Source of the DNA: Coprococcus eutactus
GTDB lineage: Bacteria; Bacillota; Clostridia; Lachnospirales; Lachnospiraceae
Assembly (NCBI RefSeq): GCF_025149915.1
Contig: NZ_CP102278.1
Span: 1,348,001 to 1,412,000, forward strand
DNA: 64,000 bases
Reading direction: 5' to 3'
The notes beneath the pieces are model-generated. The model searched no databases. It saw only the letters and a list, made by a program, of their open reading frames with translations, and was not told the origin of the DNA. A program made the position numbers and the translations under genes. Below, piece after piece: positions 36,808 to 44,892 of the stretch. The first letter of the stretch is position 1. Every line of letters starts with the position of its first letter.

Positions 36808-37419
36808 ATGATTTCAATTTTGGATTACGATGCAGGTAACATAAAGAGTGTTGAGAAGGCAGTCCAGTATCTGGGTGAAGAGGCTGTCATCACAAGAGAC
36901 AGAGATGTGATCATGGCGAGCGACAAGGTGATACTTCCGGGAGTTGGAAGCTTTGGAGATGCCATGGGTAAGATCAGGGAGTATGGACTTGAGAACGTTA
37001 TCTATGATGTTGTGGATGCAGACAAGCCATTTCTTGGAATATGCCTTGGACTTCAGCTTCTGTTCAAGACCAGCGAGGAGTCGCCGGAGGCCACAGGACT
37101 TGGAATTTTAGACGGCGAGATTCTTCGTATACCGGATGCACCGGGGCTCAAGATACCACAGATAGGATGGAACAATCTTGAGGTAAATCCGAAGGCAAGA
37201 CTTTTCAAGGGGCTTCCTGAGAACCCATATGTATACTTTGTTCATTCATATTATCTGAAGGCGAAGAATCCAGATGATGTGGCAGCATCTACATTCTATT
37301 CAACTCAGATTCATGCCTCTGTGGAGCGCGGCAATGTATTTGCATGTCAGTTCCATCCTGAAAAGAGCTCAGAGGTTGGACTTAAGATACTGAAGAATTT
37401 TATCGACCTGGAGGTGTAG
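36808..37419 (+). CDS. hisH: Imidazole glycerol phosphate synthase glutaminase subunit HisH
   Basis: HisH supplies ammonia to HisF in histidine biosynthesis. It is a class I glutamine amidotransferase with Cys79 in LGICLGLQLLF and the His/Glu of FACQFHPEKSSEVG. ATG 36808 (MISILDYDAGNIKSVEKAV) is the conserved start; the TTG 18 bases upstream is less likely. It follows the ParC gene closely and is 3 bases before hisF, giving an isolated hisHF pair without other his genes in the window. Confidence 0.96.
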   Translation: MISILDYDAGNIKSVEKAVQYLGEEAVITRDRDVIMASDKVILPGVGSFGDAMGKIREYGLENVIYDVVDADKPFLGICLGLQLLFKTSEESPEATGLGILDGEILRIPDAPGLKIPQIGWNNLEVNPKARLFKGLPENPYVYFVHSYYLKAKNPDDVAASTFYSTQIHASVERGNVFACQFHPEKSSEVGLKILKNFIDLEV

Positions 37420-37422
37420 AGC

Positions 37423-38184
37423 ATGCATACAAAGAGAATAATACCATGTCTTGATGTCAAGAACGGAAGAGTTGTAAAGGGTGTGAATTTCGTAAATCTT
37501 ATAGATGCCGGAGATCCGGTTGCAGTTGGTGCAGCCTATGACAAAGCGGGAGCTGATGAACTTGTATTCCTTGATATAACAGCTTCCTCAGATCAGAGAA
37601 ATATTGTGGTTGATATGGTAAGACGTGTTGCTGAGACAATATTCATCCCATTTACAGTTGGCGGCGGAATCAGAACAGTTGATGATTTCAAGGCGATACT
37701 CAGAGAGGGTGCGGACAAGATATCCGTGAACTCGGCAGCTATAGACAATCCTACACTCATAGCAGATGCAGCGGATAAGTTTGGAAGTCAGTGCGTTGTG
37801 CTTGCCATCGATGCAAAGAGGCGCGATGACGGTTCCGGTTGGAATATATACAAGCATGGCGGACGTATCGACTGCGGAATAGATGCTGTTGAGTGGGCTA
37901 TGAAAGCTGCAGAGCTTGGAGCTGGAGAGATATTGCTTACCAGCATGGACTGCGATGGAACAAAGGCTGGATACGACATAGAGCTTACCAGAACTATAGC
38001 AGACAACGTGAACATCCCGGTCATAGCTTCAGGCGGCGCGGGAACAAAGGATCATTTCTATGATGCCCTGACAGAGGGCGGTGCGGACGCAGCACTTGCG
38101 GCATCTCTGTTCCATTATAAAGAGCTTGAGATAGGAGATCTAAAGAGATACCTTCAGGACAAGGGAATACCTATGAGACTGTAG
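37423..38184 (+). CDS. hisF: Imidazole glycerol phosphate synthase cyclase subunit HisF
   Basis: HisF makes imidazole glycerol phosphate and AICAR from PRFAR and ammonia. It is a TIM barrel with [15 protein letters not shown] (catalytic Asp11), [20 protein letters not shown] (second catalytic Asp about 130) and [13 protein letters not shown]. 253 residues is normal. It ends in front of a large inverted repeat and a convergent sigma/anti-sigma operon. Confidence 0.98.
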   Translation: MHTKRIIPCLDVKNGRVVKGVNFVNLIDAGDPVAVGAAYDKAGADELVFLDITASSDQRNIVVDMVRRVAETIFIPFTVGGGIRTVDDFKAILREGADKISVNSAAIDNPTLIADAADKFGSQCVVLAIDAKRRDDGSGWNIYKHGGRIDCGIDAVEWAMKAAELGAGEILLTSMDCDGTKAGYDIELTRTIADNVNIPVIASGGAGTKDHFYDALTEGGADAALAASLFHYKELEIGDLKRYLQDKGIPMRL

Positions 38185-38275
38185 CGATTTCTATATCAAT
38201 CTCACGGCACAGAATGATCGGAATGGATACCTATTCAGAGATTATTTTCCTAAATATATATATGATAGAAGAAAT

Positions 38276-38398
38276 AAAGATACAAAATTTTCCTAAGACA
38301 AGGTTAAATCATCAAAAAGGGAGAAATATGAGGTAAATATTTGATGATTTATCCCTTTTTGATCGAAAAAGGCTTGTTTAGGAAAATTTTGTATCTTT
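38276..38398. repeat. Large inverted repeat between hisF and the anti-sigma gene
   Basis: AAAGATACAAAATTTTCCTA (38276-38295, one more base A at 38296) pairs perfectly over 21 bp with the copy at 38378-38398. An inner stem ATCAAAAAGGGA (38311-38322) pairs with TCCCTTTTTGAT (38352-38363), and AAATCATC/GATGATTT gives a competing alternative. It may act as a bidirectional terminator for the convergent operons or be a small palindromic (MITE-like) element. The 243-base gap holds nothing else. Confidence 0.8.
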
Positions 38399-38427
38399 TG
38401 CTTTTTAATATGACTTATTAGGAAAAA

Positions 38428-39192
38428 TTACTGTTCGATATATGTTGCATTTCCGTCAGCGGCGGTGCCGGATGTATCTGAAAGGTCATCATCCAGGTAA
38501 GGATTGCCTGTGTCAACACCCTCAGCATGCAGGGCGTCATTAAGCCATGGGTCGCTGTAGTCTTCAACGTTCATGTTGTTAAATACATATTTCCCATTCT
38601 TGTCAAAGAAGAGTTCTGCCCATCCGCAGCTCTCAGGTGTACCTCCTATGAGGATGACGCTGTGTGAGCCGTCCGCATTCTTGATCTCATGACGGAAATA
38701 TTTGTCAGGACCGCACTGGTCGGTGATATCTTTTTTGGTATCTCCGAGAACAAGGTAGAGACGACCATTTTCAACTTTTGTGTACCCATTGACATCATCT
38801 GTAGATATGGTGAACTGTATGGAGTTTCCCTCGCTGTTTTCCTCGTATGTCACCTCGGTGCCATTTGCTAGGTGGAATGTCTGCTTAATGTAGTCGATGG
38901 CAGCCGAGACAGTGGTCCTTGTCGCTGGGATGCACAGTAGGACTGCGCACACAGCGGCGGCAATGGCTGCATACTTTCCTATGCGGATGAGCTTTCGTCC
39001 AGATCTTCCAGTCTGGGACTGCTCAGCAAGCTTTGCGCGTATAGCATCCTTGTTTTCCTGAGACATAGTCACATTATCCATAGTTTTAGTGTACAAGTCT
39101 GTAAATTTGCTGTCATCAGAATCATCAGACGTGTTATATGTATTTGAGTTTTGAAAATCATCAATATCGCTGATCTTGTCTTTGTTTGTCAT
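38428..39192 (-). CDS. Probable anti-sigma factor with one membrane segment
   Basis: A 254-residue protein encoded 3 bases after the ECF sigma gene. An acidic, Asp/Ser-rich N-terminus precedes a helical cytoplasmic stretch (about 30-70, TKTMDNVTMSQENKDAIRAK), then a single membrane segment (about 72-92, IGKYAAIAAAVCAVLLCIPA) and an extracellular beta-rich domain. This is the layout of anti-sigma factors that hold an ECF sigma at the membrane. No zinc-binding HXXXCXXC motif is visible, so it is not a ZAS-type member. ATG 39192 follows GGAGGAATAAC. Role inferred from context. Confidence 0.75.
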   Translation of the reverse strand: MTNKDKISDIDDFQNSNTYNTSDDSDDSKFTDLYTKTMDNVTMSQENKDAIRAKLAEQSQTGRSGRKLIRIGKYAAIAAAVCAVLLCIPATRTTVSAAIDYIKQTFHLANGTEVTYEENSEGNSIQFTISTDDVNGYTKVENGRLYLVLGDTKKDITDQCGPDKYFRHEIKNADGSHSVILIGGTPESCGWAELFFDKNGKYVFNNMNVEDYSDPWLNDALHAEGVDTGNPYLDDDLSDTSGTAADGNATYIEQ

Positions 39193-39195
39193 ATG

Positions 39196-39669
39196 TTATT
39201 CCTCCTTCAATATTTCTTTTAATTCTTTTCGTCCCCGGGATACTCTCATTGAAACTGCAGATGGTGACAGGTGAAGTATCTTTGCAATTTCTCCAAATGT
39301 ATATCCCTCATAGTAGTGCAGATAAAGAACAGTGCGGTATGAGTCAGGGAGTTTCCCCAGAGCCTCGTACATGGATTGCTCTTCGATATTGAATCCGCTG
39401 ACGATAGAGTCGCTGCTCAGTTCCTCGTAGCTGCTGCTTAGACGGTTCGCTGCGGATTTTAGATGATTCCTGCACATATTTGCCGTCATCGTGAGCAGAT
39501 ATGATTTTTCTTTGCCCTTTGATATATGTGGGCTTTTTTCTATAAGTTTAGTATATACATTCTGAACAATGTCCTCAGAGTCCGCTGTGTTGCCTAAAAA
39601 GCTCATAGCGAGACGGAATACGTTGTTCGAGTATGTATCATATAACTCCAGCAGCTGCTGCTGTTTCAA
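39196..39669 (-). CDS. ECF RNA polymerase sigma factor
   Basis: A 157-residue sigma factor with only regions 2 and 4. Region 2: RLAMSFLGNTADSEDIVQNV; region 4: LGKLPDSYRTVLYLHYYEGY followed by TFGEIAKILHLSPSAVSMRV. TTG start at 39669, seven bases after GGAGGTG. It is followed directly by the anti-sigma gene. Target promoters are unknown; no match between its own upstream region and the palindromic promoters of the neighbouring cluster was seen. Confidence 0.93.
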   Translation of the reverse strand: MKQQQLLELYDTYSNNVFRLAMSFLGNTADSEDIVQNVYTKLIEKSPHISKGKEKSYLLTMTANMCRNHLKSAANRLSSSYEELSSDSIVSGFNIEEQSMYEALGKLPDSYRTVLYLHYYEGYTFGEIAKILHLSPSAVSMRVSRGRKELKEILKEE

Positions 39670-39827
39670 GATTTATCACCTCCGTAGTTTGTTTATATGA
39701 GAATACGTGAGAAATGAATTTCTGCAATTCTCTCATTTGAGATCTCATATATAAAACAATCCAGAACATCAAAATAGCACACAGGTTTGGAAAAATCCAC
39801 AAACATTTATAAGCATCTTAAAACATG

Positions 39828-39866
39828 TCGTAAATATTACGAGACAAATATATACATAGCTATAAT
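39828..39866 (+). promoter_or_regulatory. Palindrome-controlled promoter of the 39.9-46.5 kb genes
   Basis: TCGTAAATATTACGA (39828-39842) is a palindrome with TCGTAA/TTACGA arms whose right half covers the -35 position of a promoter with TATAAT at 39861-39866. The palindrome is repeated with one change, and the same distance to a -10 box, at 46585. Transcription would begin near 39873 and lead into the gene at 39954. The rest of the 284-base gap from the sigma gene shows no further feature. Confidence 0.6.
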
Positions 39867-39953
39867 AAGAAACAGTGAAGCAGAAAAAAGTTTATCAGAC
39901 ATGAATCGCCTGCCATTTGCCTGGCTGGTGTTCAAAAACAAGGAGGCATGAAA

Positions 39954-40994
39954 ATGAAATTTGAAAATTGTAAAGAGTATTGCAGCTTAAAAAATAATAA
40001 GGAAAATATCAGGAAGCTCATGAAGGAATTTGAATGTGAGGCAAGTGGAAGAAGTAATTTGATCAGACCGCTGGTGACTGATGAGAATGGCAGATTTGAT
40101 GAGGAAAAAGCGGAGAAACTGATAACAGAGCTCGTGGAAGACATGGACCGGTATGGATATAGGTACAAGATGTGGCTGGGACACATAACAGCGGAAAATG
40201 CACTTCCGGAACAGAAGAGCTTTTGCAGATATGTGAGAATGTATCTGTATCTTGCGATAAGAATGTCTTTATTGGATTTTTCCCAATACGGATTCCTGAT
40301 GGATAACCTTCCAAATGGTTCATTTGATAATCTGCTCTCAGGCTGTATTGATTTTGAATCAAATAATGATAAGGATACGCTGATTTTCGAGTATGTTGTG
40401 GATGGCTGGATATGTGATGCAGGTATTATATCATGGTGTGTTTGGGCATTTGACTACTCGCATCCTGACAATAAGCCTGACTGGATGTCCGATAAGGTTT
40501 ATAAAAGGATGCAGGAGATTGAAGAAGAAATGCTTGAAGACTTGGATTCGAATGATATGGAAGATTTGAATGACATGACGGATGTGGAAGACTTGGGTGA
40601 TATGGATGACTTCGATATTGATGATATTGATATTGTGGAGCCGATATATGATAACCTGGATGCTGACGAGTTTGTGGATGAGGAATTTTTACAGGATGGT
40701 CATGATGCGGATGAAAGTAAAACACTCGTCTGTGTGTGTGACCAGATGGAAGATTCGGATAAGGTTTGCAGTCGTTTTGCCAGTTTTTTGGATATGATAT
40801 ATTCTGATGAGGTGCCGTATAGTTATCTGTCACAGATGAGGAAAGCTGTGGAGGGAATGCTTGACACGTACATGTGGGATCATGGGCTGTCGATATACAG
40901 CAGTATGGATAGTCTAAAAAGATCGAAGCTTTATCTGGAAAAAGCAGCCGAGAAGACTGCGTATCTCAATACACAGAGAAAAAACCGGCTATGA
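39954..40994 (+). CDS. Unknown protein, paralogue of the 43753 gene
   Basis: A 346-residue soluble protein of no recognised family, the first of the accessory cluster. ATG 39954 is seven bases after AGGAGG; the ATG at 39948 is too close. A helical N-terminus with EKLITELVEDMDRYGYRYKM is shared with the 43753 protein (EKLVNELVKSMDSYGIRNRL). A very acidic middle (about 195-265, Asp-rich, e.g. DLGDMDDFDIDDIDIVEP) separates it from a C-terminal part with VEGMLDTYMW, matching VEGMLDVFLG in the paralogue. No catalytic motif is seen. It may be a structural or adaptor component of the cluster. Confidence 0.75.
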   Translation: MKFENCKEYCSLKNNKENIRKLMKEFECEASGRSNLIRPLVTDENGRFDEEKAEKLITELVEDMDRYGYRYKMWLGHITAENALPEQKSFCRYVRMYLYLAIRMSLLDFSQYGFLMDNLPNGSFDNLLSGCIDFESNNDKDTLIFEYVVDGWICDAGIISWCVWAFDYSHPDNKPDWMSDKVYKRMQEIEEEMLEDLDSNDMEDLNDMTDVEDLGDMDDFDIDDIDIVEPIYDNLDADEFVDEEFLQDGHDADESKTLVCVCDQMEDSDKVCSRFASFLDMIYSDEVPYSYLSQMRKAVEGMLDTYMWDHGLSIYSSMDSLKRSKLYLEKAAEKTAYLNTQRKNRL

Positions 40995-41010
40995 TAACGA
41001 CATGATGTTA

Positions 41011-41040
41011 TTGAAACATTAAGTGAATATATATTATACT
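41011..41040 (+). promoter_or_regulatory. Promoter before the 41070 gene
   Basis: TTGAAA (41011-41016), an 18-base spacer and TATACT (41035-41040), 29 bases before the start codon. It lets the methyltransferase-like gene be expressed independently of the first gene. Confidence 0.5.
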
Positions 41041-41069
41041 TTATATGATGTAGAAGAAAGGAGTCTACC

Positions 41070-42716
41070 ATGTCGGTTATAAATTTAAGAGAGTACATGA
41101 AAAGAGTATATACTGAATTAGAAAATTACATAGAAGGACTTTCCGAAGAGGAGAGATTCAGATTTGTTACAGAGTTCCATGATATGTTCGATTCGGGAAC
41201 TGCGGATTATGATGATGAGCATATAACCGCATTATATGTTATGAAGTATGCAAGAGCATATGGATTTCAGTTCTCAAGAGCCTACGCAGATATATTTGCA
41301 GATATGAATAATCCTGAAAGTATAAAGGCGGTAAGCATAGGCTGTGGCACAGGTATTGACTATTGGGGAATGTCCTATGCAGCGAGAGTGCTGGGCGAAG
41401 CACCGGAAAGTAAGCTTGATTACACCGGAATAGACCCGGTACGCTGGCCGTACAGGATCACGGAAGCGGCTGACATGCCGGAACAGGACATGGTGAGATA
41501 CAATGAGATTGTATCTGATAAGCACAACGCAAATGGGGAAAGACACTCTGGCTTGTTTCATGAAGCGGCGGATGAAATAAAATCATGCACGGACTTTAAT
41601 GAATATCTGAATTATATGGAAAACAGACCAAGAGAACCTCTAAGCGATATTTATTTCTTCCCACATTCCACGAAGGAGGTATGTATTCACACTGTGCCCA
41701 ATGAGGTGGAGGACAGGTCGCTATACAATACATATCAGGCAATGTCAAGATTTGCCCACATAATACACTCAAGGATAAAGGACAAGCCGGTATACGTTGC
41801 ATTCACATATAGACAGATCCCAAATGACGATGGAGTGTGCAGAGAGCAGAATGAATCATATGATATCCGCTATGGAACATACCTGCGAACCTGCCTCATG
41901 CAGAGAGGAATAGATGTGGAGCTGCTGCAGCCAATGCACTGTGAGCAGAGGTATGGACATGATCTTGTAATCTGTGAGAGCCCGGAGAGTAACAGAGGCT
42001 GTTATTTTACATATGACGAGTTTCATAGTTATGTGGGGGCACCGGATACCCCGGATAAGATATGGCTTTTTGGACGTGACGACGATGACTCATTTGACAG
42101 TATATTTTATGGCAGTAAAAAGATATGCGACAGAGACAGATGGAACGAGCTTACAAATGTCAGTGATAAGATACACAATTATCCGATGGACAGCACAAAT
42201 GGAATATGCTATCAGGTTTTTAAGATAACAAGAGGAAAGGCTGACAACAGGGAACTTACCGATAAAAATCTAGTTCTGGATATACTTGAAGAAACCATGA
42301 GAGGGTTTACATTCTGGAGTGGATTCTCGCAGGATATTTATAAATTTGCAAAAAATATGTATATGTATCCGTGGACTGTTCATGAAAAAGCTATCAAGCT
42401 TATTGCCGATACGACCGGATATGTACCTGACAATGTACGTGGGCTTCAGGAGGTATTCAGTATAGATAATATCTTTAAGGGACTGATAGCCGATGGCTGT
42501 ATAGAGCAGTTTGAGGAAGCTGACGGAAGACTGCGGTATGGCATAACTCCAAATGGCGAAAAGTGTGGACTCTATGACAAGGATGGCAGGATAATGGCCA
42601 AGTCATTTGCAAGAAGAATGATATTTGCAAATATGATCTGTGGAAGATATGTCAAATTTGAAGGAATCAAGAAGCAGATAACGATGGAAGATACAAGGGG
42701 AATTTTAAAATTATGA
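41070..42716 (+). CDS. Methyltransferase-like protein, unknown substrate
   Basis: A 548-residue protein with a Rossmann-type motif at about 86-96, VSIGCGTGIDY, followed about 25 residues later by DYTGIDPVRW; together these look like motifs I and II of class I S-adenosylmethionine methyltransferases. The N-terminal 80 residues are helical. The C-terminal 300 residues (EVCIHTVPNE, YVAFTYRQIP, YTWTVHEKAI-like segments) are unlike any family recognised. ATG 41070 follows AAAGGAGT. Its stop overlaps the DUF1848 gene by four bases (ATGA), so the two are translationally coupled. Methyltransferase activity is inferred from the motif only. Confidence 0.7.
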   Translation: MSVINLREYMKRVYTELENYIEGLSEEERFRFVTEFHDMFDSGTADYDDEHITALYVMKYARAYGFQFSRAYADIFADMNNPESIKAVSIGCGTGIDYWGMSYAARVLGEAPESKLDYTGIDPVRWPYRITEAADMPEQDMVRYNEIVSDKHNANGERHSGLFHEAADEIKSCTDFNEYLNYMENRPREPLSDIYFFPHSTKEVCIHTVPNEVEDRSLYNTYQAMSRFAHIIHSRIKDKPVYVAFTYRQIPNDDGVCREQNESYDIRYGTYLRTCLMQRGIDVELLQPMHCEQRYGHDLVICESPESNRGCYFTYDEFHSYVGAPDTPDKIWLFGRDDDDSFDSIFYGSKKICDRDRWNELTNVSDKIHNYPMDSTNGICYQVFKITRGKADNRELTDKNLVLDILEETMRGFTFWSGFSQDIYKFAKNMYMYPWTVHEKAIKLIADTTGYVPDNVRGLQEVFSIDNIFKGLIADGCIEQFEEADGRLRYGITPNGEKCGLYDKDGRIMAKSFARRMIFANMICGRYVKFEGIKKQITMEDTRGILKL

Positions 42717-43663
42717 TAGTAAGTGCGAGCAGGAGAACTGATATTCCAACATTTTACTCGGAGTGGTTCTACAACAGAATAAAGGAGGGATTCCTGTATG
42801 TCAGGAATCCCATGAACGCTCATCAGATAAGCAGGATTGATCTCTCGCCGGATGTGGTGGACTGCATAGTGTTCTGGACAAAGAATCCGATACCGATGCT
42901 TCCAAGACTTGATGAACTGGCTGCGTACAAGTATTATTTCCAGTTCACGCTGACCGGATACGGAAGGGATATGGAGGCAAATCTGCCTGATAAGAAAGAA
43001 AAGCTGATTCCGGCATTTAAGCAGCTTGCAGAAAAGATAGGGAAAAAGCGCATTATCTGGAGATATGATCCGATAGTGTTCACGAAGAAATACTCTCCGG
43101 AGTACCACATAAAGGCATTTACACAGATCGCTGAGGCACTTGACGGATGTACTGAGAAGTGTGTCATAAGCTTTGTCGACATATATGCCAAGAACAAGAA
43201 GAATATGGAGGCAGTGGACAGATATGAGATGAGTCATGACGAGCTTGAGACATTTGCAAAGACCATCGCCGACATAGCAAGGAGCCACGGTATGGTGGTT
43301 GCGACATGTGCGGAGATAATAGACCTTGAAAAATGCGGAATTGAGCATAACTGCTGCATAGATAAGAAGCTCATCGAGGAGATCATAGGCTGTGATATAA
43401 AGGTGTCAAAGGATAAGGTGCAGCGTCCGGAGTGTGGATGTATGGAGAGCGTGGAGATAGGCTCATATAACACCTGTTTAAACGGCTGCAGATACTGTTA
43501 TGCCAACTATTCTGAGGCTGCGGTGAAAGCAAATTGTGCATGCTACGATCCTAAGTCACCTCTCCTGTGCGGAACTGTTGGCGAGTTAGACAAGATCACA
43601 GAGCGCAAAATGAAATCACTTAAGGAGACACAGATGAGCTTAAGGTTTGATGACGTAGATTAA
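42713..43663 (+). CDS. DUF1848 protein with an iron-sulfur-type Cys cluster
   Basis: A 316-residue DUF1848 protein: MIVSASRRTDIPTFYSEWFY, DCIVFWTKNPIPMLPRLDEL and RIIWRYDPIV are family marks. The C-terminal NTCLNGCRYCYAN has Cys255, Cys259 and Cys262 in the CX3CX2C spacing known from radical-SAM enzymes, although here it lies near the end rather than the start; further Cys residues (CGC, about 243-245, and CACY) may help bind a cluster. The family's reaction is not known. Start codon overlaps the stop of the methyltransferase-like gene. Confidence 0.88.
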   Translation: MIVSASRRTDIPTFYSEWFYNRIKEGFLYVRNPMNAHQISRIDLSPDVVDCIVFWTKNPIPMLPRLDELAAYKYYFQFTLTGYGRDMEANLPDKKEKLIPAFKQLAEKIGKKRIIWRYDPIVFTKKYSPEYHIKAFTQIAEALDGCTEKCVISFVDIYAKNKKNMEAVDRYEMSHDELETFAKTIADIARSHGMVVATCAEIIDLEKCGIEHNCCIDKKLIEEIIGCDIKVSKDKVQRPECGCMESVEIGSYNTCLNGCRYCYANYSEAAVKANCACYDPKSPLLCGTVGELDKITERKMKSLKETQMSLRFDDVD

Positions 43664-43710
43664 TCTGATTGATCTCGTAATCATTTCAAAAGATTAGTTT
43701 AAAAGTTGGC

Positions 43711-43739
43711 TTGATAGTGAATTTGCCTATTATTATATA
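43711..43739 (+). promoter_or_regulatory. Possible promoter before the 43753 gene
   Basis: TTGATA (43711-43716), a 17-base spacer and TATATA (43734-43739). A single TCGTAA half-site of the cluster palindrome is at 43675-43680, but without its partner arm and not at the -35 position. Confidence 0.4.
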
Positions 43740-43752
43740 GAAAGATGAGGTT

Positions 43753-44889
43753 GTGATTGCTTTGAGAATATCGGACAAAGAGTGGAAAAAAATAGAATTC
43801 CGCAAGAACAAATTCCGGGAGCTGGAATCGGCACTGGATCAGGCTGTAAGCGGAAGGGACAACAAGGTTCCGGCTTTTCTGTCAGGGGCTCTGGCAGGAG
43901 GAGAAATGGGAAAAGCTACGGCTGTGGAAAAGCTTGTAAATGAGCTGGTAAAATCCATGGACAGCTATGGTATAAGAAACAGACTGTGGATAGAGAGTGA
44001 CGAAACGATAAAAGATAATGGGCTTTCGGATGATGACTTTTGCAAAATGAAAGCGACAGAAGAAAAAGCTTCGGAAGAAAAAACTTCGGAAGAAAAAGCT
44101 TCGAAAGAGAAAATTCCATGTATGCCGACAAGATTCAAAGAATTTATACATGATTATCTCTACTGCATGATACTGCTCATGACAAGCGAGATGGAGTGGG
44201 TTGAACAAATCTATGCTGAACCGTATGCCGATTCATTTCAGCAGCTTTACCTTCATGCAAAAAGAGTGAGAGAGTTTTCTGTAAGACCAATCGAGAAAAG
44301 ATATGATGAGCTCTGGGGGGAGACTTATTTTGGCGTCAGAGGAGCATCTGGTTTGTTTGAAATATTCAGCATGGCATATGAGTCGATTACCGGGAAAGAT
44401 ATCGGAGACAGCCTTACCCAGAGCATGAAGGATGGACTTGATACGTACTGTCAGGAACAGATGCAGATGTATGATGAGTTTCTGGATGAGGCAGAGGACA
44501 ATGCCATGACCGAAGAAGAGATAGAAGCGGTCATGAGTGAATATGTGGATGTCGATGCAAATGATCCGGACATGGCAGAGCTTAACAGATATTTTGATGA
44601 GCTGGCAGTCAGATGGGATGAGAGTGAGAAGCGGTTCAGACAGACATTTCCTGATACTGAAGGGTTCTGTACCAGATATCTGAGGCTTCGTGAGCTGTTT
44701 TATACTGATGAATCCCGTGATATGAGGTATCCGCTTACGATATTTGATATCCTGGTGGAGGGCATGCTGGATGTATTCCTTGGCAGGCGGGGCAAGACTT
44801 TGTATACCGATGCAGATAATTGCGCAAGGACATACATCAGTATAAAGAAGCAGATAGATGCGATAAAGAAGCTTCGGGAGGAGGCGTAG
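43753..44889 (+). CDS. Unknown protein, paralogue of the 39954 gene
   Basis: A 378-residue soluble protein. It shares with the 39954 protein the EKLVNELVKSMDSYGIRNRL segment and the C-terminal VEGMLDVFLGRRG region, so they are distant paralogues. Between them lies a short low-complexity linker of four near repeats, ASEEKTSEEKASKEK (about 100-115), encoded by 15-bp DNA repeats at 44057-44110, and an acidic helix (EEIEAVMSEYVDVDANDPDM). The start is GTG 43753 or TTG 43762; the second gives better spacing from GATGAGG. It ends 3 bases before the next gene, so the two are co-expressed. Confidence 0.72.
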   Translation: MIALRISDKEWKKIEFRKNKFRELESALDQAVSGRDNKVPAFLSGALAGGEMGKATAVEKLVNELVKSMDSYGIRNRLWIESDETIKDNGLSDDDFCKMKATEEKASEEKTSEEKASKEKIPCMPTRFKEFIHDYLYCMILLMTSEMEWVEQIYAEPYADSFQQLYLHAKRVREFSVRPIEKRYDELWGETYFGVRGASGLFEIFSMAYESITGKDIGDSLTQSMKDGLDTYCQEQMQMYDEFLDEAEDNAMTEEEIEAVMSEYVDVDANDPDMAELNRYFDELAVRWDESEKRFRQTFPDTEGFCTRYLRLRELFYTDESRDMRYPLTIFDILVEGMLDVFLGRRGKTLYTDADNCARTYISIKKQIDAIKKLREEA

Positions 44890-44892
44890 GGC

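Noticed and set aside
42572..43348. 258-codon minus-strand ORF opposite the methyltransferase/DUF1848 genes
   Set aside because: Antisense shadow of two genes with good starts and coupling; Cys/His/Leu-rich, unlike a real protein.
43675..43689. Third copy of the cluster palindrome before 43753
   Set aside because: Only the left TCGTAA arm is present; the right arm does not match and it is not at the -35 position.
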